DNA from: a bacterium
Lineage (GTDB): Bacteria > Armatimonadota > Chthonomonadetes > Chthonomonadales > Chthonomonadaceae
NCBI GenBank assembly: GCA_021805395.1
Contig: JAJZFJ010000219.1
Location: 1-38,737, forward strand
Length of the DNA: 38,737 bases
Direction of reading: 5' to 3'
Shown here: one piece after another, positions 17,382 to 25,525 of the stretch
Layout of the letters: every line of letters begins with the position of its first letter
Position numbering within the stretch: position 1 is the first letter of the stretch
Notes under the pieces: generated by a model
Database searches by the model: none
Told to the model about the DNA's origin: nothing
What the model saw: only the letters and a program-made list of their open reading frames with translations
Position numbers and translations under genes: made by a program

Positions 17382-17714
17382 TTATTCATAAAGTTTATAT
17401 ATTTTATAAAAAATGCCGGCAGTTGCCGAATATAATCCAAAAATACTACATAATAAACCAATATAAAATAGTGATGAAATAGGCATTTGATAAGAATGTC
17501 CATATTTATCCACCTGTGTGATTGTATATGTAAAAATGTTATGGCCATGAAACATAGCATTGATTGTTGGAATATTGAAGACCAGAGCAAAGATTACAAG
17601 CAGGATTCCTCCTCCTAGAATATTATTCGCTTTCTCTAGACTACTATGTTGAGACGGACGATCCAATAATATAAAAAAAGGGAAATATAAAATGCTTATG
17701 ATGGATTTAATCAT
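17382..17714 (-). CDS. Small polytopic membrane protein, candidate immunity protein of Rhs2
   Basis: This 110-residue protein has about three hydrophobic segments (IISILYFPFFILL near residue 5, GGGILLVIFALVFNI near 35-55, SLFYIGLLCSIFGLYSATAGIF near 80-103). ATG 17714 has AAAGG six bases upstream. It begins 57 bases after the Rhs2 stop on the same strand and is richer in A+T than the Rhs core. I do not recognise a family. In polymorphic toxin loci the immunity gene directly follows the Rhs toxin, and toxins acting on membranes usually have small polytopic immunity proteins, so this is the obvious candidate. Position and topology are seen; the function is inference. Confidence 0.55.
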   Translation of the reverse strand: MIKSIISILYFPFFILLDRPSQHSSLEKANNILGGGILLVIFALVFNIPTINAMFHGHNIFTYTITQVDKYGHSYQMPISSLFYIGLLCSIFGLYSATAGIFYKIYKLYE

Positions 17715-17771
17715 CGATGACCTTTCAAATTTTGGATTAACTGTGAATATTTATCATGATCTTTAACCATA

Positions 17772-20700
17772 TTATAAAGGATTCTGATATTCACTATCTC
17801 CAAATATTGAACCAATTGCACCATATAATGCAGCATATAAATTTGCAATAATATCTCTTGCTTCCCCTTCTGGTACACCCAAGCCTATAAGACCTGCAAT
17901 ACAGCCAGCTAAAATACCGAATACAAACCCAATCATTCGACAATATGGACTTTCTTGCTCAGAAGGACAATCACCACGATGGCAAAGCCAACCCAAAAGT
18001 TCACTGCAAGCTGAGGATATCAAACCTGCAAGACATGATGCGAGGAGAATTCCTATTCCATCTGTTACTGCGTCTATTGCATCCATCACAATCATTGTGA
18101 TTAATGTGCAAAGACAGCTCGTTCCCACATCACACAATGTTCCTCCAGACCCTAACACTTCAACTAGTAGAGCTAAACATGATAATGCAGTCCATCCTCC
18201 AATCCCCCCCCAATCAAATGTCCCTCTATTATCATGATCGCTGGTGATAGAATTATCGCAATACTTATATAGATTCACCCCACCCGCATAGCTCATAGGA
18301 TCCCGGTTTAGCCACCTGCCTGTACCACTATCGTAATACCTCAGTCCGCACAACTCCAGACCAGTCTCCCAGTCGGTATTGTACCCTACCATACCGCCGA
18401 AGCCCGAATACGGATCGCTGGATGCAGTTTGATCATTGGTGACCACCGACCTGTGCCCCCAGGCATCGAAGCCATAGCTTGCTACCACTGCTCCAGTGGC
18501 GGCGTTGATCTGCTGGCTTACGTTGCCCTGCACGTCTGTGGTATACAGCAGGGTGCGGCCGTTGCTAGTGCGGGCTAACGGACCGCTGGGTCCGAAGGTA
18601 TTCGTTGCCAAAGTACTGCCAGTACTGCTGATCTCCATGACTGGCTGTGATCCATCATAAAGGAAATAGGTCTTGCCATTAGCGTTCTGCTTCCATGCCC
18701 GCATACCATCACTCATATAACCCGCAGTCAGAACTGTACCAAAGCTGGTCATGCGGTTCTCAGCATCCCAGTTTACTGCCGCACCAAAGTATTGTGTTGG
18801 GTTGCCGTTGGCATCATAGCCTTCTACAGTATTCTGGTTATTGGCATTAAATGTGTTAGCTGCATTTTTGAAAGTAGTAGGGTTTCCTGCAGCGTCGTAG
18901 GCGTTGTTATAGCTGTAGGATCCCATACGAGTCGACTGTTCTGATGTCAATTCAGTCTGGTAATCGTAGTTGAAATCCGTCGTACCTGTCAATGATGCAA
19001 TTCCAGGCACATTAGCAGCAACTGAGCCAATCTCACCCTGTGAATCATAGCTAATGCCATATGACGACAGAACTGTATTCTGACCATTATCCAAAACATT
19101 ATTTAGAGCCGTAACAAATCCTCTGGCATCACGAGTTACATTCTCTAAAACCTGGTTATTATCATTCTGTTGAATAAGCCAGTCGTTAGCAAGATATGTC
19201 CATGACCAGTTCTGACCACTGGGATTAGTCATACCGACTAATCTTTGTGCACCATCATAGTTATATGTAAAATTCCCACCATTTGGAAGTACCATTCCAG
19301 ATCTGCTTCCATCAGCGTTGTAGGAGTAACTGATGGTCTCCGCTGGAAGTCCAGTATATGTTGTAGTCTCATCAGTAGGAGTATTGGTATCGTCGTAGAT
19401 GGTAGTTCTGGACCCTGTTCCATCAGTAACATCAGTACGACGCCCATACATGTCATATGAGTAGTGGACATTTATGGCTGAGGTCGCCGGATATTGGATA
19501 TCTGTAATTTGGCTTTCAGGATCATTGTACACATAGTTAGTCACAACTCCCCTGCCATCAATTCTTTGCAACAGGTTTCCATCATCATCATAGGATGTAA
19601 ACTGATAGGTCTGGCCCATAGGGTATGTATAGCTGGCAAGATAGCCAGCACTGTTATAAGTATAGTGGGTTGTTTGGCCGTCACCATCTGTGACAGTTAT
19701 TGGTCGATAACAGGCGTCGTAAGTCTCACTAACTGGTTGAGTACTTCCAGTTCTAGTTAACGATTCTCCTTCGGGTCCATACGTGAAGAGGTGTTGATAA
19801 ATAGCATTTCCACTCTCGTTATACTGTGTCATCGCCATCATTGGGCCTGTAGGATAGAGATAGCTATCCACAACCTGCCATCGGCCATTGCCATCCATAT
19901 TTGCGGCAGCAAATGTAATCGTAGAAAGCTGGTTGGCAATGTTATAGGTCATATCAGTCTCATTGCCAAGTGCATCCATTTCAGCGATTTTGTTGCTTAA
20001 TGCATCATACCGAAAATGATTTGTATGACCAAGATTATCTGTTACAGCAATCGGTTCATGAAGCCCTTCATGTTGACTATAGCTTCCATCCTGTGTGTAG
20101 TTAAAGGTTTTTGTGATAGTAGCTGAAGCACTATTTCCTGGCATAGTTTCTGTGACAAGGTTACCGATCGTATCATAGGTGAAACTCATCGTCACTGTGG
20201 GACCGCTTGTAGTTCCTGGCTTTGCAGATGTAATGCTTGCAATAAGTCCAGATGGCTCATAGTATGTGAATGTAGAAGGGGTTTTTGCACCTTCCTGAGC
20301 ACTGGTTAGTTCACCTAATGCAAAATTTGAGTAATTATATGTGAAGTTAGTAACAGTACCATAAGGGCTGGTAGTAGACAAAGCATTGCCATAGGTATCC
20401 CATGTGGTGGTAGTGACTCCCTTTGAATTACCAGAAGCAACTCCATTTCCATCCACTGTCTGGGAAGGTCGCAATGGGTCATTTGCATTTGAATAAACAG
20501 ATTCGCTATATGTGGTTCCAGATCCATTTGTAATACTGGTTTCACTCATATTATTGTCGAATCCAACTTCATATTTATAGACTACTGTACCCTGTGCGTT
20601 AGTAACTGTAACTTGAGATTCATTGCCATTCACTGCCGAATAAGAGCGGGTATTTCCATTTGCATCCACAATACTGGAAACGGTACCAATGCTGGAATAG

Positions 20701-23195
20701 TTAATGGTGGCTGTAGCTGTACCTGTTCCTGTTGGGGATGGAACTGTGATAGTATGCAGATATGGCACTAACTCGCTTCCTTCTCCATTGCTGAACAATG
20801 CAAATCCATATATTTCCCTGTCAGGTGGTGATGGTGAGTTGGTAGTAACAATTTGTGACACATGATCTAATTCTTGTGCTGACTGGTTCCAGGGAATCGG
20901 AACATTCTGAGTAGCATATGTAGATTCATGGTAATAGACACTTCGTCCATATCGGTCTGATATTGCTGTAATATTCCCAGTTCCATTTGTAGTACGGGTA
21001 ATAGTTAAAAGTGGTACATTTTGACTGTCTGTGATAGCACTCATAAGTGGAAAACCACTTGGTCCAACTCCGTTATAAAGGAAGTTGATATAATTACCGC
21101 TTGAATCAATCTGTTGGGCAAGTGAATAACAGACATATCCTGCTCCATTTTCATCCACAGCGCCAGTTGTTACCCATTTTGTTCTGGAAGAATCTGTAAT
21201 AATGTAATGACCAAAGGCACTGTTAGTATCATAACACCACTGGACAAGATATGCATGTCCATTCTCGACTACTGCATTCACGATAGGATTGGATGCAGTT
21301 GGTATGGCACTCACAGTGAATCTAATTCTGCTGCCATTTGGGAAAAAGATATATTTTGTACCTATGCCTGGCTGCAGATGTGGTGCTTCCACAGTGAAAT
21401 GAACAGAGCCAGTCCCTTGACCATTATTTATTCTGGCCTCATATCCAGCACCTAAAACTGCACCATCCGGCGTGGTGATTGTAACAGCATTGGAACTTCC
21501 TTCCATAGTAGCAGCTACAAACCATCCTAAAGGCTGATTAGATGATGCAATAACTGAATTGTTGTATGTGATATCCCAGTTGGCACCATTTGCTGGTAAG
21601 TCAGATCCATTTAAAGGTAGGGTAACGTTTGATGCTTGCGCTGTAGTGAATTGTGGAAGTACATCGAAATAACCAGACTCTGGTGATCCACTTCCACCTC
21701 CACCGATAGGTGTCGTTGCATTCAATCCTGGTTGTGGACCAGAACTGGATATAGCTCGGAGTTCATAATTATCAGCGATAGAGGCATTGGAAGGTACTTT
21801 AACTGTTGCTGAACCTGTTGAGGCACTAACTTGCCAGCCGTTTGGAGAGGATGATGTGGCTACACTGACTCCATTTAAGAGAATGTCCCAGGTTAATCCA
21901 GTTGCAGGTGAATTCGTTCCAGGCAATGCAACTGTTTCAGTTTCTCCCTGGTTGAGAAGCGTATTGGATTGAGGCGTTGGGTCATAGATCCCCATATTGT
22001 AGTTTTGTGTCCACCCAGAACCATAATCATCGTATTCGTAAGTAGGGTCGTCTCCACGCAGACTGTCGTACATCCTGTCCCAATTAACAGCAGGTCCAAT
22101 TGGATTGTACACTTCCAGATCCTGCTCAGGACCATACTCTTCTTCTCCAGTTGATAAATTCACCGGGTCATGCATCGATGGTCCAGATGAACTTGGCGCA
22201 ACAGACATGGTTTTTGCTGCGGTTGGCGGCTGTTTTGGTCCTTTACCATTTTTATCACCAGGACAACCATCTTTTGCACAGTTGGTATCACTCGTGCAAT
22301 GCGGAGCTGCCGGGGTAAAACCACATCTTGTTGTTGTCTGATTATTGCTAAGTGAGCCCCCGCCAGATACGCCTTGGCATTCAGAATCAACCAGCTTTTG
22401 CAACAGTGGATTATTCTTCAGATAGGGATCTTGTTTGCCTATGAGTTCATCTACTTCTGCTTCTGCAATTGAAGCAGGCTTAGTAATGTAAATATACGCA
22501 CTGGCATCCAAAGCATGCCATTGATTCCAGCTTAGATGTACCATCCCGCCTGGCCATGGACCACAATCGCTGCAGATATATGTCACACCATTTGTGTTTG
22601 CTCCAGTGAGTGCAATAAAATGGTCATGCTCAACAAAACCAATACAGGGCATAGGCATTCGCATGAGAGCTGAATCAGATGTTATAGACATAGGCTGGGC
22701 ATCTAATCCTAAACGTTTTGCACCATTCACAATATTCTGCAGATCACTTCCTTCTCCTGTATGATGAACTGCAGCTGAAACATACCATTTACTGTAACTT
22801 TTATTCATTGACCGTAAACAGACTGCCATAGCAGACGCGGCACATAATGGATCAAGCGCTGTCGGTTCAGGTATACCAAGTTTTTCATGAGAAAGATGAT
22901 AAGATGCACAAGTATCAGCGTGTCTGTACATCATAATGGCGTTGCGTTTATCATACCCAAGCAGTGCAGGTTTGGAAGTGATCAATGCCATAAATCGATG
23001 CTCTGAATCGATATATGCACCAGCTCGATATTGTGCAACTGCTAAATCAAATGCAGCTCTGCCATAATATGGAGATTGTTTTCCAGTTAAATTTTGAACT
23101 TCTCTCAGCTGCCATCTGACCATTTCTGGCCATTCTTTTCCAATTTCCGCTTCGCCAAGCAAAAGGTGCAATCTTGCCTCTTCTAAAACTGGCAT
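17772..23195 (-). CDS. Rhs2: C39-like peptidase / Rhs-YD repeat protein with hydrophobic C-terminal domain
   Basis: The main open part is 1807 residues. Helical TPR-like segments (1-100) precede a C39-like domain with Cys118, His192 and Asp210. A Cys-rich linker (about 270-310) leads to the Rhs opening domain (DPVNLSTGEEEYGPEQDLEVYNPIGP). Two related beta-sandwich inserts that Rhs1 lacks lie at about 410-480 and 515-600 (xTWDILLNG, xNWDITYNN). Some 1000 residues of YD repeats follow, ending in LRYYDSGTGRWLNRDPMSYAGGVNLYKYCDN. From about residue 1662, after DNRGTFDW, comes a 145-residue variable domain with about ten Cys and three to four hydrophobic segments. A G8 tract marks this junction. 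The natural start is probably ATG 23622, but a TGA (23222-23220) and a one-base offset at a C9 tract separate it from this ORF. ATG 23195 would lack the signal peptide. Likely role: exported toxin or adhesin shell. Confidence 0.85.
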   Translation of the reverse strand: MPVLEEARLHLLLGEAEIGKEWPEMVRWQLREVQNLTGKQSPYYGRAAFDLAVAQYRAGAYIDSEHRFMALITSKPALLGYDKRNAIMMYRHADTCASYHLSHEKLGIPEPTALDPLCAASAMAVCLRSMNKSYSKWYVSAAVHHTGEGSDLQNIVNGAKRLGLDAQPMSITSDSALMRMPMPCIGFVEHDHFIALTGANTNGVTYICSDCGPWPGGMVHLSWNQWHALDASAYIYITKPASIAEAEVDELIGKQDPYLKNNPLLQKLVDSECQGVSGGGSLSNNQTTTRCGFTPAAPHCTSDTNCAKDGCPGDKNGKGPKQPPTAAKTMSVAPSSSGPSMHDPVNLSTGEEEYGPEQDLEVYNPIGPAVNWDRMYDSLRGDDPTYEYDDYGSGWTQNYNMGIYDPTPQSNTLLNQGETETVALPGTNSPATGLTWDILLNGVSVATSSSPNGWQVSASTGSATVKVPSNASIADNYELRAISSSGPQPGLNATTPIGGGGSGSPESGYFDVLPQFTTAQASNVTLPLNGSDLPANGANWDITYNNSVIASSNQPLGWFVAATMEGSSNAVTITTPDGAVLGAGYEARINNGQGTGSVHFTVEAPHLQPGIGTKYIFFPNGSRIRFTVSAIPTASNPIVNAVVENGHAYLVQWCYDTNSAFGHYIITDSSRTKWVTTGAVDENGAGYVCYSLAQQIDSSGNYINFLYNGVGPSGFPLMSAITDSQNVPLLTITRTTNGTGNITAISDRYGRSVYYHESTYATQNVPIPWNQSAQELDHVSQIVTTNSPSPPDREIYGFALFSNGEGSELVPYLHTITVPSPTGTGTATATINYSSIGTVSSIVDANGNTRSYSAVNGNESQVTVTNAQGTVVYKYEVGFDNNMSETSITNGSGTTYSESVYSNANDPLRPSQTVDGNGVASGNSKGVTTTTWDTYGNALSTTSPYGTVTNFTYNYSNFALGELTSAQEGAKTPSTFTYYEPSGLIASITSAKPGTTSGPTVTMSFTYDTIGNLVTETMPGNSASATITKTFNYTQDGSYSQHEGLHEPIAVTDNLGHTNHFRYDALSNKIAEMDALGNETDMTYNIANQLSTITFAAANMDGNGRWQVVDSYLYPTGPMMAMTQYNESGNAIYQHLFTYGPEGESLTRTGSTQPVSETYDACYRPITVTDGDGQTTHYTYNSAGYLASYTYPMGQTYQFTSYDDDGNLLQRIDGRGVVTNYVYNDPESQITDIQYPATSAINVHYSYDMYGRRTDVTDGTGSRTTIYDDTNTPTDETTTYTGLPAETISYSYNADGSRSGMVLPNGGNFTYNYDGAQRLVGMTNPSGQNWSWTYLANDWLIQQNDNNQVLENVTRDARGFVTALNNVLDNGQNTVLSSYGISYDSQGEIGSVAANVPGIASLTGTTDFNYDYQTELTSEQSTRMGSYSYNNAYDAAGNPTTFKNAANTFNANNQNTVEGYDANGNPTQYFGAAVNWDAENRMTSFGTVLTAGYMSDGMRAWKQNANGKTYFLYDGSQPVMEISSTGSTLATNTFGPSGPLARTSNGRTLLYTTDVQGNVSQQINAATGAVVASYGFDAWGHRSVVTNDQTASSDPYSGFGGMVGYNTDWETGLELCGLRYYDSGTGRWLNRDPMSYAGGVNLYKYCDNSITSDHDNRGTFDWGGIGGWTALSCLALLVEVLGSGGTLCDVGTSCLCTLITMIVMDAIDAVTDGIGILLASCLAGLISSACSELLGWLCHRGDCPSEQESPYCRMIGFVFGILAGCIAGLIGLGVPEGEARDIIANLYAALYGAIGSIFGDSEYQNPL
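18204..18211 (-). repeat. G8 homopolymer at the Rhs core / C-terminal domain junction
   Basis: Eight G on the coding strand encode W-G-G just after DNRGTFD, the point where conserved Rhs core gives way to the variable C-terminus. Here the frame is intact. Adding one base gives a stop (TGA) after about 18 codons, and removing one gives a stop (TAG) after about 12 codons, so any slip removes the hydrophobic C-terminal domain. Confidence 0.8.
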
Positions 23196-23219
23196 TTTCT
23201 CTTTATGCAGTCTTAACTT

Positions 23220-23519
23220 TCATAAATTCGTCTGGCCTTCAGGAATTGAATGAACAAATTGTCCAATTGGATCTATGAGTTCTCCTGGCCAATACTTGTA
23301 AAGAGCAGCTACTTTAGAATTCACATGTTCAATTGGTACTGCAGCAGAAGGCTGATAATAATTTATTGTATGCCATGCTGCCTGGTCATGAGTTTTATAT
23401 GGTTTTATATAATTAATTCGTTGAGGTTTAACAATAGGATGAGCCAATGCATTTGCTGGTGCGGCAAGTACAAATGTCCATATAGTACATGAAAGTGTAA
23501 AAATTGACATCGCCCGCAT
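23220..23519 (-). CDS. N-terminal part of Rhs2 with signal peptide, cut off by an in-frame TGA
   Basis: This 99-residue ORF carries a signal peptide (SIFTLSCTIWTFVLAAPANALA) and then a segment homologous to Rhs1 residues 1-52 (AAWHTINYYQPSAAVP against SSWHTIKYNLSQHSAAP; LIDPIGQ against LLDEIGQ). The TGA at 23222-23220 is in the same frame as the 1807-residue ORF, nine codons before its ATG. In an ungapped alignment from IGQ it falls on Trp52 (TGG) of Rhs1. So this and 17772-23195 are one gene of about 1916 codons broken by a nonsense codon. ATG 23519 has no ribosome site, which favours the upstream start at 23622. Confidence 0.75.
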   Translation of the reverse strand: MRAMSIFTLSCTIWTFVLAAPANALAHPIVKPQRINYIKPYKTHDQAAWHTINYYQPSAAVPIEHVNSKVAALYKYWPGELIDPIGQFVHSIPEGQTNL

Positions 23520-23553
23520 CCATAATGGATGTTTATGTAGACGTTTTTCTACA

Positions 23554-23562
23554 GGGGGGGGG
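23554..23562 (-). repeat. C9 homopolymer (G9 on + strand) in Rhs2 leader
   Basis: Nine G on the plus strand follow in-frame ATG codons 23622 and 23565 on the minus strand. The frame from those ATGs ends soon after (M-P-P-P-C-R-K-T-S-T-stop). With eight C's it would read M-P-P-P-V-E-K-R-L-H-K-H-P-L-W and join the signal-peptide frame starting at 23519. A one-base loss therefore switches the gene into frame. Confidence 0.8.
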
Positions 23563-23622
23563 CATAACTTCAGATGTTTGGGTGTCTACTCTCTGGTTGC
23601 ATAGCTCTTTGTTAATCTTCAT
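23563..23622 (-). other. Probable start and leader codons of Rhs2
   Basis: ATG 23622-23620 is preceded by GAGGG seven bases upstream, the best ribosome site at this locus. It encodes MKINKELCNQRVDTQTSEVM and then enters the C9 tract. It is one base out of register with the signal-peptide ORF at 23519. A promoter lies about 80 bases upstream. Confidence 0.6.
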
Positions 23623-23707
23623 TATGAAACCCTCAACTATTGTATGCAAAGCACTGTAAGATGTGCTTTAGTGAAAGAAAATGCGTAATGCTTGCAGAAT
23701 TGTCGGT

Positions 23708-23736
23708 ATCTTAACACACACTTTAGAAAAAGTCAA
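23708..23736 (-). promoter_or_regulatory. Sigma70-type promoter of Rhs2
   Basis: On the minus strand TTGACT (23736-23731), a 17-base spacer and TAAGAT (23713-23708) form a good promoter. The expected transcription start is near 23700, about 78 bases before ATG 23622. Leader length and the GTGTGT spacer end match the Rhs1 promoter, suggesting co-regulation of the two loci. Confidence 0.6.
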
Positions 23737-24173
23737 GCGATTTGAAGATATTTTTCACAGCGAGGGAATTTTGTTCAATAGATTTATGTTAGTACTTGTC
23801 TCTCACCGCTAAGTATAGTACAGATTTTATTTATATCTCATCTTCATTTATCCAGAAACATGTAGAACTAAATTTACTATTTACTTCCTTCAAACAGTAA
23901 TTTAAACATTCTAATGACTGTGTGAAGAATCTGTCGGAACAACTTAGGTGGAAGACATTTAAGATAATGCTTGTCATTATCATGATTCTTACATTGCATA
24001 TATTTTTATCCAATTCATGTGAACTAAAATTAGTGGCTATTGATGTTGGATGAGTTGAATTATAAGACCAGGTTATTATTGTCTTAACATACATAATCAG
24101 TGGGGCGACTTCGGTGCACACAAATCTCCATCTCTACATAAAATCTACAGGATAATGCCCGAATGCAAGCTAT
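23737..24173. other. Intergenic region between Rhs2 promoter and acyltransferase
   Basis: No credible gene is seen. A 96-codon open frame at 23831-24121 (minus) has no recognisable motif and unusual composition, and I do not call it. AT-rich, with no strong hairpin noticed. Confidence 0.35.
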
Positions 24174-25445
24174 GTGATATCAATACACCCTCAACCTGAA
24201 ACTGCTCAAATTACCGATACCAGCTACCAAACGGGTTGTGTACTTATTTCTGGTGGACTCCTGCTTTTCAAATTCTATTCTACGTGGCATAATGCATCTT
24301 ATTACTGCCTTGCTGTGGCATCTCAGAGACCAAAGTTGAACCAGACGATAGAAACCCCTGCTCTTTACGAACCCGCTAAAGCTGAACGAAGAAAGAATGG
24401 ATTTGACTTCCTTCGCCTTCTTTTTGCATTTTTAGTGATTTTAGCTCATGCCCCAGTGCAGCTTGCTGGAAAAGCAGGAAGAGCGCATGAGTGGTTCGTG
24501 CGATTTACTCATGGGCAATACACCCTTGGAGATATGGCTGTAGATGGTTTCTTTCTAATTAGCGGTTATCTTATCACACAAAGTTGGCATAGCAGTGCAA
24601 GTTGGAAAGACTATTTACTAAAAAGGGTCGGAAGGATCTACCCGGGATTTCTTGTTGCTGCGCTTTTTTCGACATGGCTGTTAGGCTATTGGGCCAATAC
24701 TCAACGAGTTGGTTATGTGAGTTCCCACCATATCGCGTGGTTCATTATCTATGCAGCAGTCCTTCAGATCTACTCTCCTGTTGTGTTACAGGGGGTGGCT
24801 GTTCCAAGTGTTAATGGGTCGTCCTACACTATTCAATATGAGTTTGTATGCTACGTTCTTGTTATGCTATTAGCTTGTTGCCGTAAGCTAAGCAAGTGGG
24901 TTGTGCTTAGTTTAATCGCGGTTTTAATCCTTCTGGCTCTGCCGGGAATGCCTTTGCATCCTCCCGTTGCGCTATTGCCCTATCCTCACATATTTCCTCT
25001 CTTTCTACTGAGCACCCCCGGCAGATATCCAAGATTTTTTCTCTATTTTCTAACAGGATGCCTGTTCTGGCTCTTTAGAGACAGGATAAGATATACAGGT
25101 ATGATCTTTGCTGTATCGGTTGCAGGTTTCGTGGCTGCCATTCTGGTTTCCTCATTAGCATTTCTGCTAGCCCCCTGTTTCGCCTATATTATTTTCTTCA
25201 CAGCATTTCGTTGTCCATCCCCTCTGCACCACATTGCCAGGTATGGAGATTTTTCTTATGGCCTCTACCTCTATGCATGGCCTGTAGCAATGGCTCTTCT
25301 TTGGGTAAGTCACAATCAGATTGGAGTAACACCACTTATCCTGTTCACATTCATCGGCGGAATGTTCTGTGCCATATTTAGCTGGCATCTAATTGAAAAG
25401 CCCTGCTTAAGATATGTTCACAAGGTCTCTAACAAACAGATATAA
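24174..25445 (+). CDS. Acyltransferase 3 family membrane protein (OafA/YrhL-like)
   Basis: The acyltransferase-3 domain begins with NGFDFLRLLFAFLVILAHAP (about residue 75 of the long ORF), with the family's R...H pair. It continues with DGFFLISGYLITQSW, several membrane segments, and YGLYLYAWPVAMALLWVS near the C-terminus. Members O-acylate sugars of lipopolysaccharide, peptidoglycan or exopolysaccharide at the inner membrane. No SGNH domain is attached. The first 70 residues after GTG 24174 look non-family-like, so the true start may be further in, perhaps a TTG near 24333; I cannot decide it. It converges on a second acyltransferase. Confidence 0.8.
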   Translation: MISIHPQPETAQITDTSYQTGCVLISGGLLLFKFYSTWHNASYYCLAVASQRPKLNQTIETPALYEPAKAERRKNGFDFLRLLFAFLVILAHAPVQLAGKAGRAHEWFVRFTHGQYTLGDMAVDGFFLISGYLITQSWHSSASWKDYLLKRVGRIYPGFLVAALFSTWLLGYWANTQRVGYVSSHHIAWFIIYAAVLQIYSPVVLQGVAVPSVNGSSYTIQYEFVCYVLVMLLACCRKLSKWVVLSLIAVLILLALPGMPLHPPVALLPYPHIFPLFLLSTPGRYPRFFLYFLTGCLFWLFRDRIRYTGMIFAVSVAGFVAAILVSSLAFLLAPCFAYIIFFTAFRCPSPLHHIARYGDFSYGLYLYAWPVAMALLWVSHNQIGVTPLILFTFIGGMFCAIFSWHLIEKPCLRYVHKVSNKQI

Positions 25446-25525
25446 AAGCCTATTAATCCAAAATATCCATAAACTTACAATATTCGTTGATCCACTTTTG
25501 AACTGCTATGTAACAGATTTTTTGA

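Noticed and set aside
23220-23222. UGA read as tryptophan (alternative genetic code)
   Set aside because: TGA ends many intact genes here (sbcD-like, gltD, DUF951, first sulfatase), and Trp is coded by TGG throughout, so recoding of all UGA is excluded.
23831-24121. 96-codon open frame on the minus strand
   Set aside because: No start signal or family features; lies in an AT-rich intergenic gap.
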